From Nitrospirota bacterium (lineage in GTDB: Bacteria; Nitrospirota; JACRHL01), in NCBI GenBank assembly GCA_029881725.1, contig JAOUMB010000013.1, positions 1 to 64,000 on the forward strand: a stretch of 64,000 nucleotides of DNA. The letters are read 5' to 3'. A program made the translations under genes and the position numbers. Shown piece after piece: positions 56,833 through 64,000 of the stretch. The notes below the pieces were generated by a model. The model was not told where the DNA came from, searched no databases, and was given only the letters and a program-made list of their open reading frames with translations. Positions within the stretch are counted from its first letter, which is position 1. Each line of letters begins with the position of its first letter.

Positions 56833-57279
56833 TTATTGCGCGGTGCGGTATACGGCGCGCAGGCCGGATGCATCCGCCAGCGCCTGATCGGTCAGCACGC
56901 CGATGCCGCCGGGGCTCGAGGCCACCCGCTGGGCCACGGCGCTGCCGCCCGGCTCCCGGCCGGGGGCCTTGCCGCCCGCGCGGAACACCTGGCGCATCCA
57001 GTGGGAATTGAAGTCCGCCACGCTGAGGCCCAGCACCCGGTGCAGAAAATTCTCCTGAACCGGGTTGCTGTCCACATACATGACCACTGCCAGGCGGGTG
57101 CCTCCCACGCGGGAGATATCACCCAAAAAGATCTGCCGCACCTGGCTTTCCGAGAGTTGCTGCACCGGTGACTGGTCGGGAACCACCACCAGCAGGTCCT
57201 GCGCCAGGGCCATGCCCGGCACCGCGAGGGCGAGAAGGGCGCCCAGTGCGCAGGTCATCAATTGATTGGTTACTTTCAT
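56833..57279 (-). CDS. Small periplasmic substrate-binding-like protein (PstS/PBP type II-like)
   Basis: 148 residues from ATG 57279, with GAGGA seven bases upstream. Signal peptide to about residue 26. LLVVVPDQSPVQQLSESQVRQIF (positions about 29-51) and PGGIGVLTDQALADAS match the short, single-domain phosphate-binding-like proteins that are about half the length of normal PstS. No ABC permease or ATPase genes lie nearby, so it is not likely to work in uptake. It is flanked by a porin and an MCP on the same strand, with gaps of 47 and 27 bases. Confidence 0.75.
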   Translation of the reverse strand: MKVTNQLMTCALGALLALAVPGMALAQDLLVVVPDQSPVQQLSESQVRQIFLGDISRVGGTRLAVVMYVDSNPVQENFLHRVLGLSVADFNSHWMRQVFRAGGKAPGREPGGSAVAQRVASSPGGIGVLTDQALADASGLRAVYRTAQ

Positions 57280-57326
57280 GGTCTGGTCCTCTGTCTTGAG
57301 GTCTCTGGAATACATGCCTGCCTGTC

Positions 57327-58451
57327 CTAGAAGGCGAACGACCACTGCACGGCACCCTCGTTGTAGGAGCCGTCCACATCGTCGTCCACCGCCCGGTATT
57401 CGAGCTTGAGGGCGGAGCGGTAATTGAGGTCGTAGCGGAACCCGGCCACGGCCACGCTCTTCTGGCGGTTGGCGGCGGTGGTGGTGCCGTCCCAGGTCAT
57501 GCCCACCGCGTTGAACAGCGGATCGGCCTCCGCGTCCAGCATGGTGTAGCGGGCATAGGGGGTGAACCCGTCGCCGAAGCGGTAGCCCGCCTGCACGTAG
57601 TACCCGGTGCTGCCGTCGTAGGTGAGACCGGTCATCATGCTTTCGTTGCTCCAGGCGTAGTACTCGGCCAGCACCTCCAGGCGGTCGCCCCGGAAGGTCA
57701 GGTCGCCGGCCAGCAGGGTCTGGTCGATGTGGTCGTTCATGGTGGGGGTGGGGTTGGTATCCATGATGTGGATGGTGCCCACCTGGCCCGAAAAGCCCAC
57801 CGCCAGACCGGACAGGGCCGCCGGGTGGTAGCGTAGCTGCCACGAAACGGCCTTGTCGTTGTCCGCGTCACCGGCGGAGTCCGGGTTCAGTTCGCCGGTC
57901 TGGCCTCCGCTCAGGTCGGCGGCCAGGGATGCGCCGTTGCCGAACATCACCCCCAGGTCGATGCGCCCGGCGCCGGTGTCGAAGCGGCTGTCCCACCACA
58001 GGCCCACCGCATGCACCGGAACCACGCCGTTTTCGTCCTCGAACTCCAGAAAGAACGGACGGCCGACGGGGGTGTGCAACTGGGCCCCATGGTGGTAGGC
58101 CAGGTTCCAGTAGCCGATCAGGTTGTGAAAGCGTCCGGCGCGCAGGTGGTGGTTGTCGCCCACCGCGTAACCGATCTGCAAGCGCTCCAGATCCACCACA
58201 AACCCCTCGCCGGGGGACTCGATGACGAACTCGGTGAGCACGTCGATGCGGTCGTCGATCTCTTCGGCCACGTACAGATCGAGCTGCCCGAGGGCAAAGC
58301 CGTTGTTGGAGGTTCCGCCCTCCTCGGTGCTGCTGTAGACCACGTCGCCGAAGCCGTTCAGTTCGAAGGCGGCGGCGGCGCCCGGAAAGGCGAGCGCGGC
58401 GGCCAGCAATGCGGCGGCGCCCAGGTTTCGAATGGTAGCGGTGTTAAACAT
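57327..58451 (-). CDS. Porin-like outer-membrane beta-barrel
   Basis: 374 residues from ATG 58451 (an upstream in-frame extension does not fit). Signal peptide to about residue 28, mature start FELNGFGDVVYSS. Strands alternate polar and hydrophobic residues (LHTPVGRPFFLEFEDENG, YYVQAGYRFGDGFTPYARY), and the last residue is Phe, as in outer-membrane proteins. It is probably a general or phosphate-type porin. It precedes the binding-protein gene by 47 bases. Confidence 0.85.
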   Translation of the reverse strand: MFNTATIRNLGAAALLAAALAFPGAAAAFELNGFGDVVYSSTEEGGTSNNGFALGQLDLYVAEEIDDRIDVLTEFVIESPGEGFVVDLERLQIGYAVGDNHHLRAGRFHNLIGYWNLAYHHGAQLHTPVGRPFFLEFEDENGVVPVHAVGLWWDSRFDTGAGRIDLGVMFGNGASLAADLSGGQTGELNPDSAGDADNDKAVSWQLRYHPAALSGLAVGFSGQVGTIHIMDTNPTPTMNDHIDQTLLAGDLTFRGDRLEVLAEYYAWSNESMMTGLTYDGSTGYYVQAGYRFGDGFTPYARYTMLDAEADPLFNAVGMTWDGTTTAANRQKSVAVAGFRYDLNYRSALKLEYRAVDDDVDGSYNEGAVQWSFAF

Positions 58452-59034
58452 GCCCCTCTCCCGTGTGTGACGCCTCCCGCCCCATCCGCAAGGAGGGGGG
58501 AGAGGCCGTGTTTGTGCTGCACATGGCCCGGTGCCATGAATCATCGGCTCGCGGGGACGGTGCCCCGTGCGGACGGCCCGGAAACCGGGTGGTCCGGAAC
58601 TGCACGCTGTGCGGTTCACACTTCTTATCGAGTGCAACCCGTTAACACTTCATCAGAATTTTGTAATTTGTACAGTAATCGGCGATTAGCATGGTGAGGC
58701 GGGGTGAGCCGTTGAAAACACAGCGGGTGCGGGTGGGATGCGGGGCCGGAGAACCGCATTTTTCGTGTTAAATGCGAAAGACGCTAGCGCGGCCAGCCGG
58801 ATTTTTTTTGAAACGGACCGGCGCTTTCGACGCGATCCGGTCCGCCGCAGCGTGCGACGGGAACCGGAGGGCGGAATTATTGGCCGGTCATGACATTTGC
58901 AGTTACCGCTTCCGGAAACGGCAGTCTATGATGGTAGTGTGATGAGTGGTCACCCGTATTCGCGGGTGGGAATCCGAAGGTGAGCGCCCCGTCGGGGAGG
59001 CGCTGCCGGTTCGGGAACCGTCAAGGAGGTGCAG
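58452..59034. other. Divergent region between porin and hpf genes
   Basis: About 580 bases without a gene. The left half is AT-rich around 58640-58690 (ATTTTGTAATTTGTACAG) and should hold the porin promoter. CGCATTT and AAATGCG form a 7-bp stem at 58755-58776. GAGCGCCCC and GGGGAGGCGCT near 58982 pair in the hpf leader. A REP-like match (CGCGGGTGGGAATCC) is at about 58961. Confidence 0.4.
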
Positions 59035-59574
59035 ATGTCGCTGCAGATCACGTTTCGTGACATGCCGCGCTCGGAGGCAATCGAGGCCGCCGTCCGCGAG
59101 AAAGCCGAAAAGCTCGAGGAAGTATATGACCGCATCATGGGATGCCGGGTGGTGGTGGAGTCGCCCCATCGGCATCACCACAAGGGGCGCCTGTATCACG
59201 TGCGCGTGGACCTGACCGTGCCGGGCGCCGAACTGGTGGTCAGCCGGGCGCCGGGCGATAACCACGCCCATGAGGATGCCTATGTGGCGGTGCGCGACGC
59301 GTTTACCGCCGCCCGTCGCCAGTTGGAAAACTTTGCCCGCAAGCAGCGGGGCGACGTGAAGGCCCATGAGGTGCCCGAGGCGACGGGGATTGTGTCGGAA
59401 ATTTTCCCGCACCGGGACCACGGGCGCATTGAAACTGTGGACGGCCGCTCCGTCTATTTTCATCGCAACGCCGTGCAGGGTGGTGATTTCGAAAAACTCG
59501 ACGTGGGCAGCCACGTGCGCTTTGTGGAAACCACCGGCGATGAAGGGCCGCAGGCCAGCCTGGTCTACGCCTGA
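59035..59574 (+). CDS. Ribosome hibernation factor (HPF/RaiA) fused to a cold-shock-like domain
   Basis: 179 residues; ATG 59035 is preferred over GTG 59029 because AAGGAGGT lies five bases upstream. Residues 1-105 are the S30AE fold (LQITFRDMPRSEAIEAAVRE, HHKGRLYHVRVDL). Residues about 118-179 resemble a cold-shock domain: GIVSEIFPHRDHGRIETVDG and SVYFHRNAVQGGDFEKLDVG. Long HPF normally carries a different C-terminal dimerisation domain. The fusion suggests regulated ribosome hibernation with extra RNA binding. Followed by a strong terminator. Confidence 0.9.
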   Translation: MSLQITFRDMPRSEAIEAAVREKAEKLEEVYDRIMGCRVVVESPHRHHHKGRLYHVRVDLTVPGAELVVSRAPGDNHAHEDAYVAVRDAFTAARRQLENFARKQRGDVKAHEVPEATGIVSEIFPHRDHGRIETVDGRSVYFHRNAVQGGDFEKLDVGSHVRFVETTGDEGPQASLVYA

Positions 59575-59600
59575 TCCGACCGAAAGGCGTGAACATCCGG

Positions 59601-59644
59601 AACGGGCGGCGGGAGGGGGCAACCCTTCCGCCGCCCGTTTTTTT
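59601..59644 (+). terminator. Intrinsic terminator after the hpf-type gene
   Basis: AACGGGCGGCGG and CCGCCGCCCGTT form a 12-bp stem, extendable inward by GAGGG/CCCTT, followed by TTTTTTT. It lies 27 bases after the stop. On the leftward strand the sides are AA-rich, so activity is mainly rightward. Confidence 0.9.
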
Positions 59645-59720
59645 AAAAAAACCGGCACGGTAATTGCCGCTGGAATGCACCCGGGGGTACAGGGTGCGGA
59701 GTAAACCCACAGGCGTGCAC

Positions 59721-61199
59721 ATGGAACCGATCACAGATACTCCGCAAGCTCCATCCGATACGGACCCCGCGGCGTCGGGGGAGCCTTCCGCGCCCGTGAA
59801 CCCCAAGGCGGACGCCGATGTGGTGCGCGCCTTCTCGCGGGACCCGGAAAAGCGCCGCGAGGCCGAGCAGCCGCAGGCCGCACCGGCGGCCGTGCCGCGC
59901 ATCGTGGTGGTGGGCGGCGGCGCGGGCGGCCTGGAACTGGCCACCCGGCTGGGCAACACCCTGGGCAAAAAGGGCAGGGCCGAAGTCACCCTTATCGATG
60001 CCCGCCTCACCCACCTGTGGAAACCGCTGCTGCACGAGGTGGCCGCGGGCACCCTGGATTCCCACGACGACGACATTCAATTCCTGGCCCAGGCCCGCCA
60101 CCACCGCTTCACGTTCCGCCTTGGCGCCATGGAAGGGCTGGACCGGAAGCGCAAGGTGGTGCAACTGGCGCGGATTACCGACGCTTCCGGAGCGGTGCTC
60201 AGCGAGCGGCGCGAGGTGCCCTACGACACGCTGGTAATCGCCGTGGGCTCCGTGTCCAACGATTTCGGGGTGCCGGGGGTGCAGGAGCACTGCCACTTTC
60301 TGGACACCCGTGAGCAGGCGGACCGGTTCCAGAAGACCCTGCTCAACAGCTACCTGAAAACCCAGCACCGGGAGGCGCGCCAAACCGACGGGATTACCGT
60401 GGCCATCGTTGGCGGCGGCGCCACCGGGGTGGAACTGGCCGCTGAACTGCACCATGTGGCGCGGCGGCTGGTGGCCTATGGCTTCGATCGCATCGATCCG
60501 GACCGGGACGTGCGCCTGGTGCTGGTGGAGGCCGCTCCGCGCCTGCTGCCGGCGGCGCCGGAGCGCATCAGCCGTCTGGCCGAGCGGGAACTGACCCGGC
60601 TTGGGGTGGTGGTGCAGACCGGCGTGCAGGTGTCGCGGGTGAGCGCTCACGGGCTGGAAACCGGGGATGTATGCATCCCGGCGGATCTGCTGGTGTGGGC
60701 GGCGGGCATCCGTGCCCCGGCGTTCACCCAACGGCTGGATCTGGAAACCAACCGGGCCGGCCAACTGGTGGTCAAGGACACCCTGCAGACCACCCACGAC
60801 CCGGACATCTATGCCCTGGGCGACTGCGCCGCGTGCCCGTTTCCGGCCACCGGCCGCAATGTGCCGCCCACCGCCCAGGCGGCCCATCAACAGGCCGCGC
60901 TGCTGGTGCGCAACCTGAGTGCGCGGGTGGCCGGAGGGGCGGACCGGGACGCGGCGTTCCGCTACCGGGACCACGGCTTCATGGTGTCCCTGTCGGGCTA
61001 TACCGCCGTGGGCAACCTGATGGGCAACCTGATGCGTATGTCCGGCGCGGTGATGATCGAGGGGTGGCTGGCGCGTTTTACCTACCGGCTGCTGTACCGC
61101 AAGCACCAGATGGCCCTGTTTGGCCCGGCGCGCACCGCGCTGATGGTTCTCTCCGACTGGATCTCCCGGCGGGGGCGGGCGCGTCTCAAGCTGCATTGA
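59721..61199 (+). CDS. ndh: Type II NADH dehydrogenase (NDH-2)-like flavoprotein
   Basis: 492 residues from ATG 59721. A polar N-terminal extension of about 60 residues precedes the FAD motif RIVVVGGGAGGLELA (61-75). The NAD motif VAIVGGGATGVELA is near residue 227, and GDCAACPFP near 370 is the FAD phosphate site. The C-terminal amphipathic region (GWLARFTYRLLYRKHQMALFG) attaches to the membrane. It moves electrons from NADH to quinone without pumping protons. The extension is unusual for NDH-2, and no good ribosome-binding site supports a later start. Confidence 0.88.
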   Translation: MEPITDTPQAPSDTDPAASGEPSAPVNPKADADVVRAFSRDPEKRREAEQPQAAPAAVPRIVVVGGGAGGLELATRLGNTLGKKGRAEVTLIDARLTHLWKPLLHEVAAGTLDSHDDDIQFLAQARHHRFTFRLGAMEGLDRKRKVVQLARITDASGAVLSERREVPYDTLVIAVGSVSNDFGVPGVQEHCHFLDTREQADRFQKTLLNSYLKTQHREARQTDGITVAIVGGGATGVELAAELHHVARRLVAYGFDRIDPDRDVRLVLVEAAPRLLPAAPERISRLAERELTRLGVVVQTGVQVSRVSAHGLETGDVCIPADLLVWAAGIRAPAFTQRLDLETNRAGQLVVKDTLQTTHDPDIYALGDCAACPFPATGRNVPPTAQAAHQQAALLVRNLSARVAGGADRDAAFRYRDHGFMVSLSGYTAVGNLMGNLMRMSGAVMIEGWLARFTYRLLYRKHQMALFGPARTALMVLSDWISRRGRARLKLH

Positions 61200-61323
61200 G
61201 CGGATGCGCGTGCCGCGTGGCCTGCCGCATGACTCGCAAAACCGGGAAAAATCGGCTAGCATGCCAGAATAGCCCTGTCCCCGGACGGACCGGGCACCCC
61301 GTTACACAGGATGGAGAGGGACC

Positions 61324-62214
61324 ATGAGCATTCTTCTGGTTGGCGGAACCGGAATCATTGGCTGTGCAGTGGCGCATGCCCTGCTTGGGCGCGGCATTGA
61401 ACTGGCGGCGCTGACCCGCTCGCGGGACAACATGAGCGGCATGCCGTTTTCCGTGAGCGCGCGTCTGGGAGACCTGTCCCGTCCCGATTCCCTGAACGAC
61501 ACCCTGGCCGACTTCGAGAGTGTTTTTCTGGTCACCCCGGAAGGGCCCGACGAGGCCGCCATGGGCGTCGGGCTGGTGAAGGCCATCAAGCAGGCGGGCT
61601 GCAAGCAGGTGGTGTACCTTTCCGCCCCGGCTCCCGCCTGGGGCAACGAGGTGCCCATGCTGGCCGCCAAGCGCACGGTGGAGGATGCGGTGCGGGACTC
61701 CGGACTGCGCTGGACCATCCTGCGCCCCAATCACCTGTTCCAGAACGACCTGGCCTGCCGCGACGCCATTGCCGGGCGCGGCATCTACCCGCTGCCGCTG
61801 GGGGATGCCGGAATCAGCCGGGTGGACGTGCGGGACGTGGCCGAGGTGGCCGCCGCCGCCCTCACCGGCACCGGCCACAACGGCAAGACCTACCGTCTGG
61901 ATGGCCCGGACCCCCTCACCGGACGCGAGGTGGCGGCCGCCTGGAAGCGTCACATGGGGCGCAGCGTGGTCTATGCCGGGGATGACGTTTCCGCCTGGGC
62001 CGCCCAGGGCGCGGGTGATCTTCCCGCCGAAGTGGCCAGCGCGCAGGCGGAATACTACCGCCAGCTACAGCGCCACGGGTTGCATGCGGACCCGGCCGAC
62101 CTGAAGATCATGCAGGAGATTGTGGGCCGATCGGCACGCAGCTTCGAGGGCTTTGCCGCGCAGGTGTCCCACACCTGGCAGCAGGTGGCGCGCGAGGTGG
62201 CCGCCGGGGCCTGA
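61324..62214 (+). CDS. NmrA-like NAD(P)-binding protein
   Basis: 296 residues from ATG 61324 (GGAGAGGG upstream). SILLVGGTGIIGCAVAHALL starts a Rossmann fold, and FLVTPEGPDEAAMGVGLVKA resembles the SDR-type NmrA group; no classical YxxxK catalytic pair is visible. These proteins sense NAD(P) or reduce quinones. Function unknown. It lies 124 bases after the NDH-2 gene on the same strand; partnership is possible but not shown. Confidence 0.82.
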   Translation: MSILLVGGTGIIGCAVAHALLGRGIELAALTRSRDNMSGMPFSVSARLGDLSRPDSLNDTLADFESVFLVTPEGPDEAAMGVGLVKAIKQAGCKQVVYLSAPAPAWGNEVPMLAAKRTVEDAVRDSGLRWTILRPNHLFQNDLACRDAIAGRGIYPLPLGDAGISRVDVRDVAEVAAAALTGTGHNGKTYRLDGPDPLTGREVAAAWKRHMGRSVVYAGDDVSAWAAQGAGDLPAEVASAQAEYYRQLQRHGLHADPADLKIMQEIVGRSARSFEGFAAQVSHTWQQVAREVAAGA

Positions 62215-62361
62215 TTACCGGCCCGCGCGGGCGCACTGCGCCCACGGGATACATGACATCACCCCTGCGGTCGTGCGCCGTTCCGTATCGACCGGGAACG
62301 GCGCCTCCGCCGGACCGAATGAAGTGCCCCCAATGGGGCCGATGCAGCCGAGGAGGCGCGT

Positions 62362-62973
62362 GTGACTGAAGGCAGATTTCCCGATTGGACTGAACGCTAC
62401 GCCCAGGGTGCGGTGGCGGAAATGCCGTGGTACCACGAGGGGCTGGATCCGGATGTGGAGGCGGCCATGTCCCTGTTCGGGGTTTCCTCCGGGCGGGTGC
62501 TGGATATGGGCTCCGGGCCCGGAACCCAGGCGGTGGAACTGGCCCGGCGGGATTTTTCCGTGACCGGCGCGGACGTGGCCGAGGGGGCGGTGACCCACGG
62601 GCGGGAACTGGCCGCCCGGGCCGGGGTGAAGGTGGATTTTGTGCACCTGGACCTGCTGGAGGGCGACCTGACCCCGCTGGGGGTGCCGTTCGATCTGGTG
62701 CTGGACCGGGGCTTGCTGCACGCCGTGGCACCGTCCGCCCGCCGGGAATATGTGCGCCGGGTGGCGGCCATGGTCGCGCGCGGGGGACTGTTGATGGTGA
62801 AGTGCTTTTCCTGGCGGGAGCCGGGGGAGGACGGCCCCCACCGGTTCGACCCGGAGGACATCCGGCTGCTGTTCGAAAAGGATTTTCACCTGCAGCATGT
62901 GAAGGACACCGTGTTTCACGGCACCCTGAATCCGCCGCCCCACGCCCTGCTGGCGGTGCTGCGCCGCCGGTAG
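62362..62973 (+). CDS. Class I SAM-dependent methyltransferase
   Basis: 203 residues from GTG 62362 with AGGAGG just upstream. VLDMGSGPGTQAVELA is motif I, followed by FSVTGADVAEGAV and, after about 60 residues, FDLVLDRGLLHAV. It is UbiE/TehB-like in size, with unknown substrate. The remaining C-terminal stretch (TLNPPPHALLAVLRRR) ends in three arginines. Confidence 0.85.
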   Translation: MTEGRFPDWTERYAQGAVAEMPWYHEGLDPDVEAAMSLFGVSSGRVLDMGSGPGTQAVELARRDFSVTGADVAEGAVTHGRELAARAGVKVDFVHLDLLEGDLTPLGVPFDLVLDRGLLHAVAPSARREYVRRVAAMVARGGLLMVKCFSWREPGEDGPHRFDPEDIRLLFEKDFHLQHVKDTVFHGTLNPPPHALLAVLRRR

Positions 62974-62990
62974 CCCTCCTTGGCCGGGGC

Positions 62991-63212
62991 TCAGGCGCGG
63001 CGCGCCACCAGCCCCACCAGCACCCCCGCGGCAAATACAAAAAAGATCATCAGCGCCCGCGACAGGGACAGGTCCCAGAACAGGAAGCGCACCGTCACCA
63101 CGGTGGCGTTCTGCACCGTGAACACCACGATGAGCAGCAGCAGGGCCACACCCAGATACTTTTTGAAGTGCATCGGCATACCGGAGGGATGGGGTTGGGT
63201 TTTCCCCATCAT
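62991..63212 (-). CDS. LapA-domain (DUF1049) membrane protein
   Basis: Up to 73 residues; the likely core start is Met at 63173 or 63179, since the first residues (MGKTQPHPSG) are unlike the family and no start has a clear ribosome-binding site. Two transmembrane helices surround TVQNATVVTVRFLFWDLSLS, the LapA-domain signature (TVQN...F). The family contributes to LPS assembly in E. coli (LapA/LapB). It is convergent with the methyltransferase gene. Confidence 0.8.
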   Translation of the reverse strand: MMGKTQPHPSGMPMHFKKYLGVALLLLIVVFTVQNATVVTVRFLFWDLSLSRALMIFFVFAAGVLVGLVARRA

Positions 63213-63243
63213 CGGATTGCGGGACGGACGGCGTCAAGCGGGA

Positions 63244-63280
63244 CAAAAAAAACGGCGCCCGGTTGCCCGGACGCCGTTTT
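63244..63280 (-). terminator. Terminator after the HYR/PxKF gene
   Basis: AAAACGGCG and CGCCGTTTT form a 9-bp stem with an inner CCGG/CCGG pairing. A-run 63245-63252 gives a T-tract on the leftward strand. It lies 21 bases after the stop of the gene at 63301. Confidence 0.85.
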
Positions 63281-63300
63281 GAGGTTGCAGACGTTTGCCG

Positions 63301-64000
63301 TTAGCGGAGGGTGATCTCCACGTCGTGGCTGGTGCCGTCTTCCAGCACCACGCTCAGCCGGTACATGCCGACCATGCTGCGGTGGGTGCGGTAGTTGAGG
63401 CGGTACACGCCATCCTCCGCATCGTACCGGAACACGGACGGATCCAGCACCTGGCGATCGTGATCGCCGTGGCGGTCCTTGTGATCGCCGTCGTGGTGGC
63501 GCTCGTCTTCCACGGCCACCGGCAGCGGCGCGCCGTTCAGGGCGGTCACCTCCAGGCGGGCCACCGCGTTCGGCACCGGGGTGCCGTCGGCGAATAGCAG
63601 ACGGAAGCGAACCGGCAGGGTGCGACCGGCCTTGAAGGTCAGGTCGTGCCCGCGATCTCGGTCGTCATGGCGACCTTCGTGACGGTCCTCGTGACGGCCC
63701 TTGTCGTGGTCGTCGTCCGAGGCCACGCCCAGGGGGCGCAGGAAGCCGCCGAACAGGTAGCTGATCATCACGTTCTGGGTGTCCGTCACCCGGTTGCCGT
63801 TGGCATCGGTGGCGGTCCAGGTGACCGTGGTCAGGCCCACCGGGAAACCGTCCTTCGGGGCATCGTTGGTGATGACCACCGGGCCGAACAGGTCGGTGGC
63901 GGCGGCCTTGCCCAGATCCACCACGGTCAGCAGACCGGTGGCGGGCAGGTCCACCAGATCGTCCGGCACGGTCAGCAGCGGCGGGGTGGTATCCCGCACG
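63301..64000 (-). CDS. Exported HYR + PxKF domain protein, C-terminal part (N-terminus outside window)
   Basis: About 233 residues are visible; the gene continues beyond the right edge. An HYR-like repeat (VPDDLVDLPATG, FPVGLTTVTWTATDANG) is followed by a PxKF-type domain (FKAGRTLPVRFRLLFADGTP, NYRTHRSMVGMYRLSVVLEDG). A stretch rich in Asp, His, Arg and Lys (residues about 95-118, DDDHDKGRHEDRHEGRHDDR) and another His/Asp-rich segment (ERHHDGDHKDRHGDHDRQ) are unusual and may bind metals. Such proteins are secreted surface or adhesion factors. Confidence 0.75.
   Translation of the reverse strand, partial: VRDTTPPLLTVPDDLVDLPATGLLTVVDLGKAAATDLFGPVVITNDAPKDGFPVGLTTVTWTATDANGNRVTDTQNVMISYLFGGFLRPLGVASDDDHDKGRHEDRHEGRHDDRDRGHDLTFKAGRTLPVRFRLLFADGTPVPNAVARLEVTALNGAPLPVAVEDERHHDGDHKDRHGDHDRQVLDPSVFRYDAEDGVYRLNYRTHRSMVGMYRLSVVLEDGTSHDVEITLR

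Noticed and set aside
50554-57171. Very long rightward open frames (595, 602 and 774 codons) across the MCP genes
   Set aside because: They are antisense to three clearly identified MCPs; GC-rich third positions on the real strand keep the opposite frame open. Their translations are Gly/His/Val/Leu-rich and low in complexity.
59643-61262. 539-codon leftward frame across the NDH-2 gene
   Set aside because: Antisense to a protein with intact FAD and NAD motifs; shadow of GC-rich codons.

Overview
This is a 64 kb, GC-rich chromosomal segment from a Gram-negative bacterium, most likely a proteobacterium with gamma-like gene content. The evidence is the yebC-ruvC-ruvA-ruvB order, outer-membrane barrels, lipoproteins with lipoboxes, ZntB, a SlyD-like FKBP, NDH-2 and MCP-rich chemotaxis. 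No phylogenetic computation was possible, so the placement is an inference. I see no rRNA, tRNA, CRISPR array, transposase or prophage.

Layout. 0-3 kb: small exported and hypothetical proteins plus a methyltransferase. 3-8.5 kb: a leftward housekeeping block (secG, yebC, ruvC, ruvA, ruvB, glmS). 8.8-13 kb: a DUF3592 protein, then a fused SAM-methyltransferase/ATP-grasp ligase directly followed by a Kef-type antiporter. 12.9-16.8 kb: a leftward DUF898/M48 protease/membrane-protein operon and an EamA exporter. 17-19.5 kb: a LuxR-type regulator and hybrid kinase pair. 19.5-25.7 kb: a large exported PI-PLC-like protein, two lipoproteins and a SPINDLY-type glycosyltransferase. 25.7-33.8 kb: adenosine kinase, a receiver-receiver-kinase module, a PPM-type methyltransferase and thiC. 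34-39.5 kb: MscS and ZntB transporters, then a four-gene metal/redox cluster (small Cys/His protein, Met-rich outer-membrane barrel, c-type cytochrome lipoprotein, TlpA-like thioredoxin). 40-46.4 kb: a diguanylate cyclase, small membrane proteins and a MopE-like exported protein. 46.8-48.9 kb: an RRM protein, an FKBP and a FIST sensor. 48.9-50.6 kb: about 1.7 kb without genes, containing REP-like palindromes and a cluster of TTTGTGG heptamers. 50.6-58.5 kb: three paralogous methyl-accepting chemotaxis proteins, the last in an apparent operon with a porin and a small periplasmic binding protein. 59-64 kb: an HPF-cold-shock fusion, NDH-2, an NmrA-like oxidoreductase, a methyltransferase, a LapA-type protein and the end of an exported HYR/PxKF protein.

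How the genes work together. Signalling is dense: two histidine kinases, three response regulators, one GGDEF enzyme, one FIST protein and three MCPs. Many proteins are exported, and two of them (PI-PLC-like and MopE-like) end in a similar Gly-rich/Cys/TM/Arg sorting signal. The most unusual observations are the methyltransferase/ATP-grasp fusion, two tiny mutually similar membrane peptides (about 39.8 and 44.0 kb) in otherwise empty gaps, the metal/redox cluster at 37-39.5 kb, the porin/binding-protein/MCP operon, and the repeat-rich empty zone at 49-50.6 kb.
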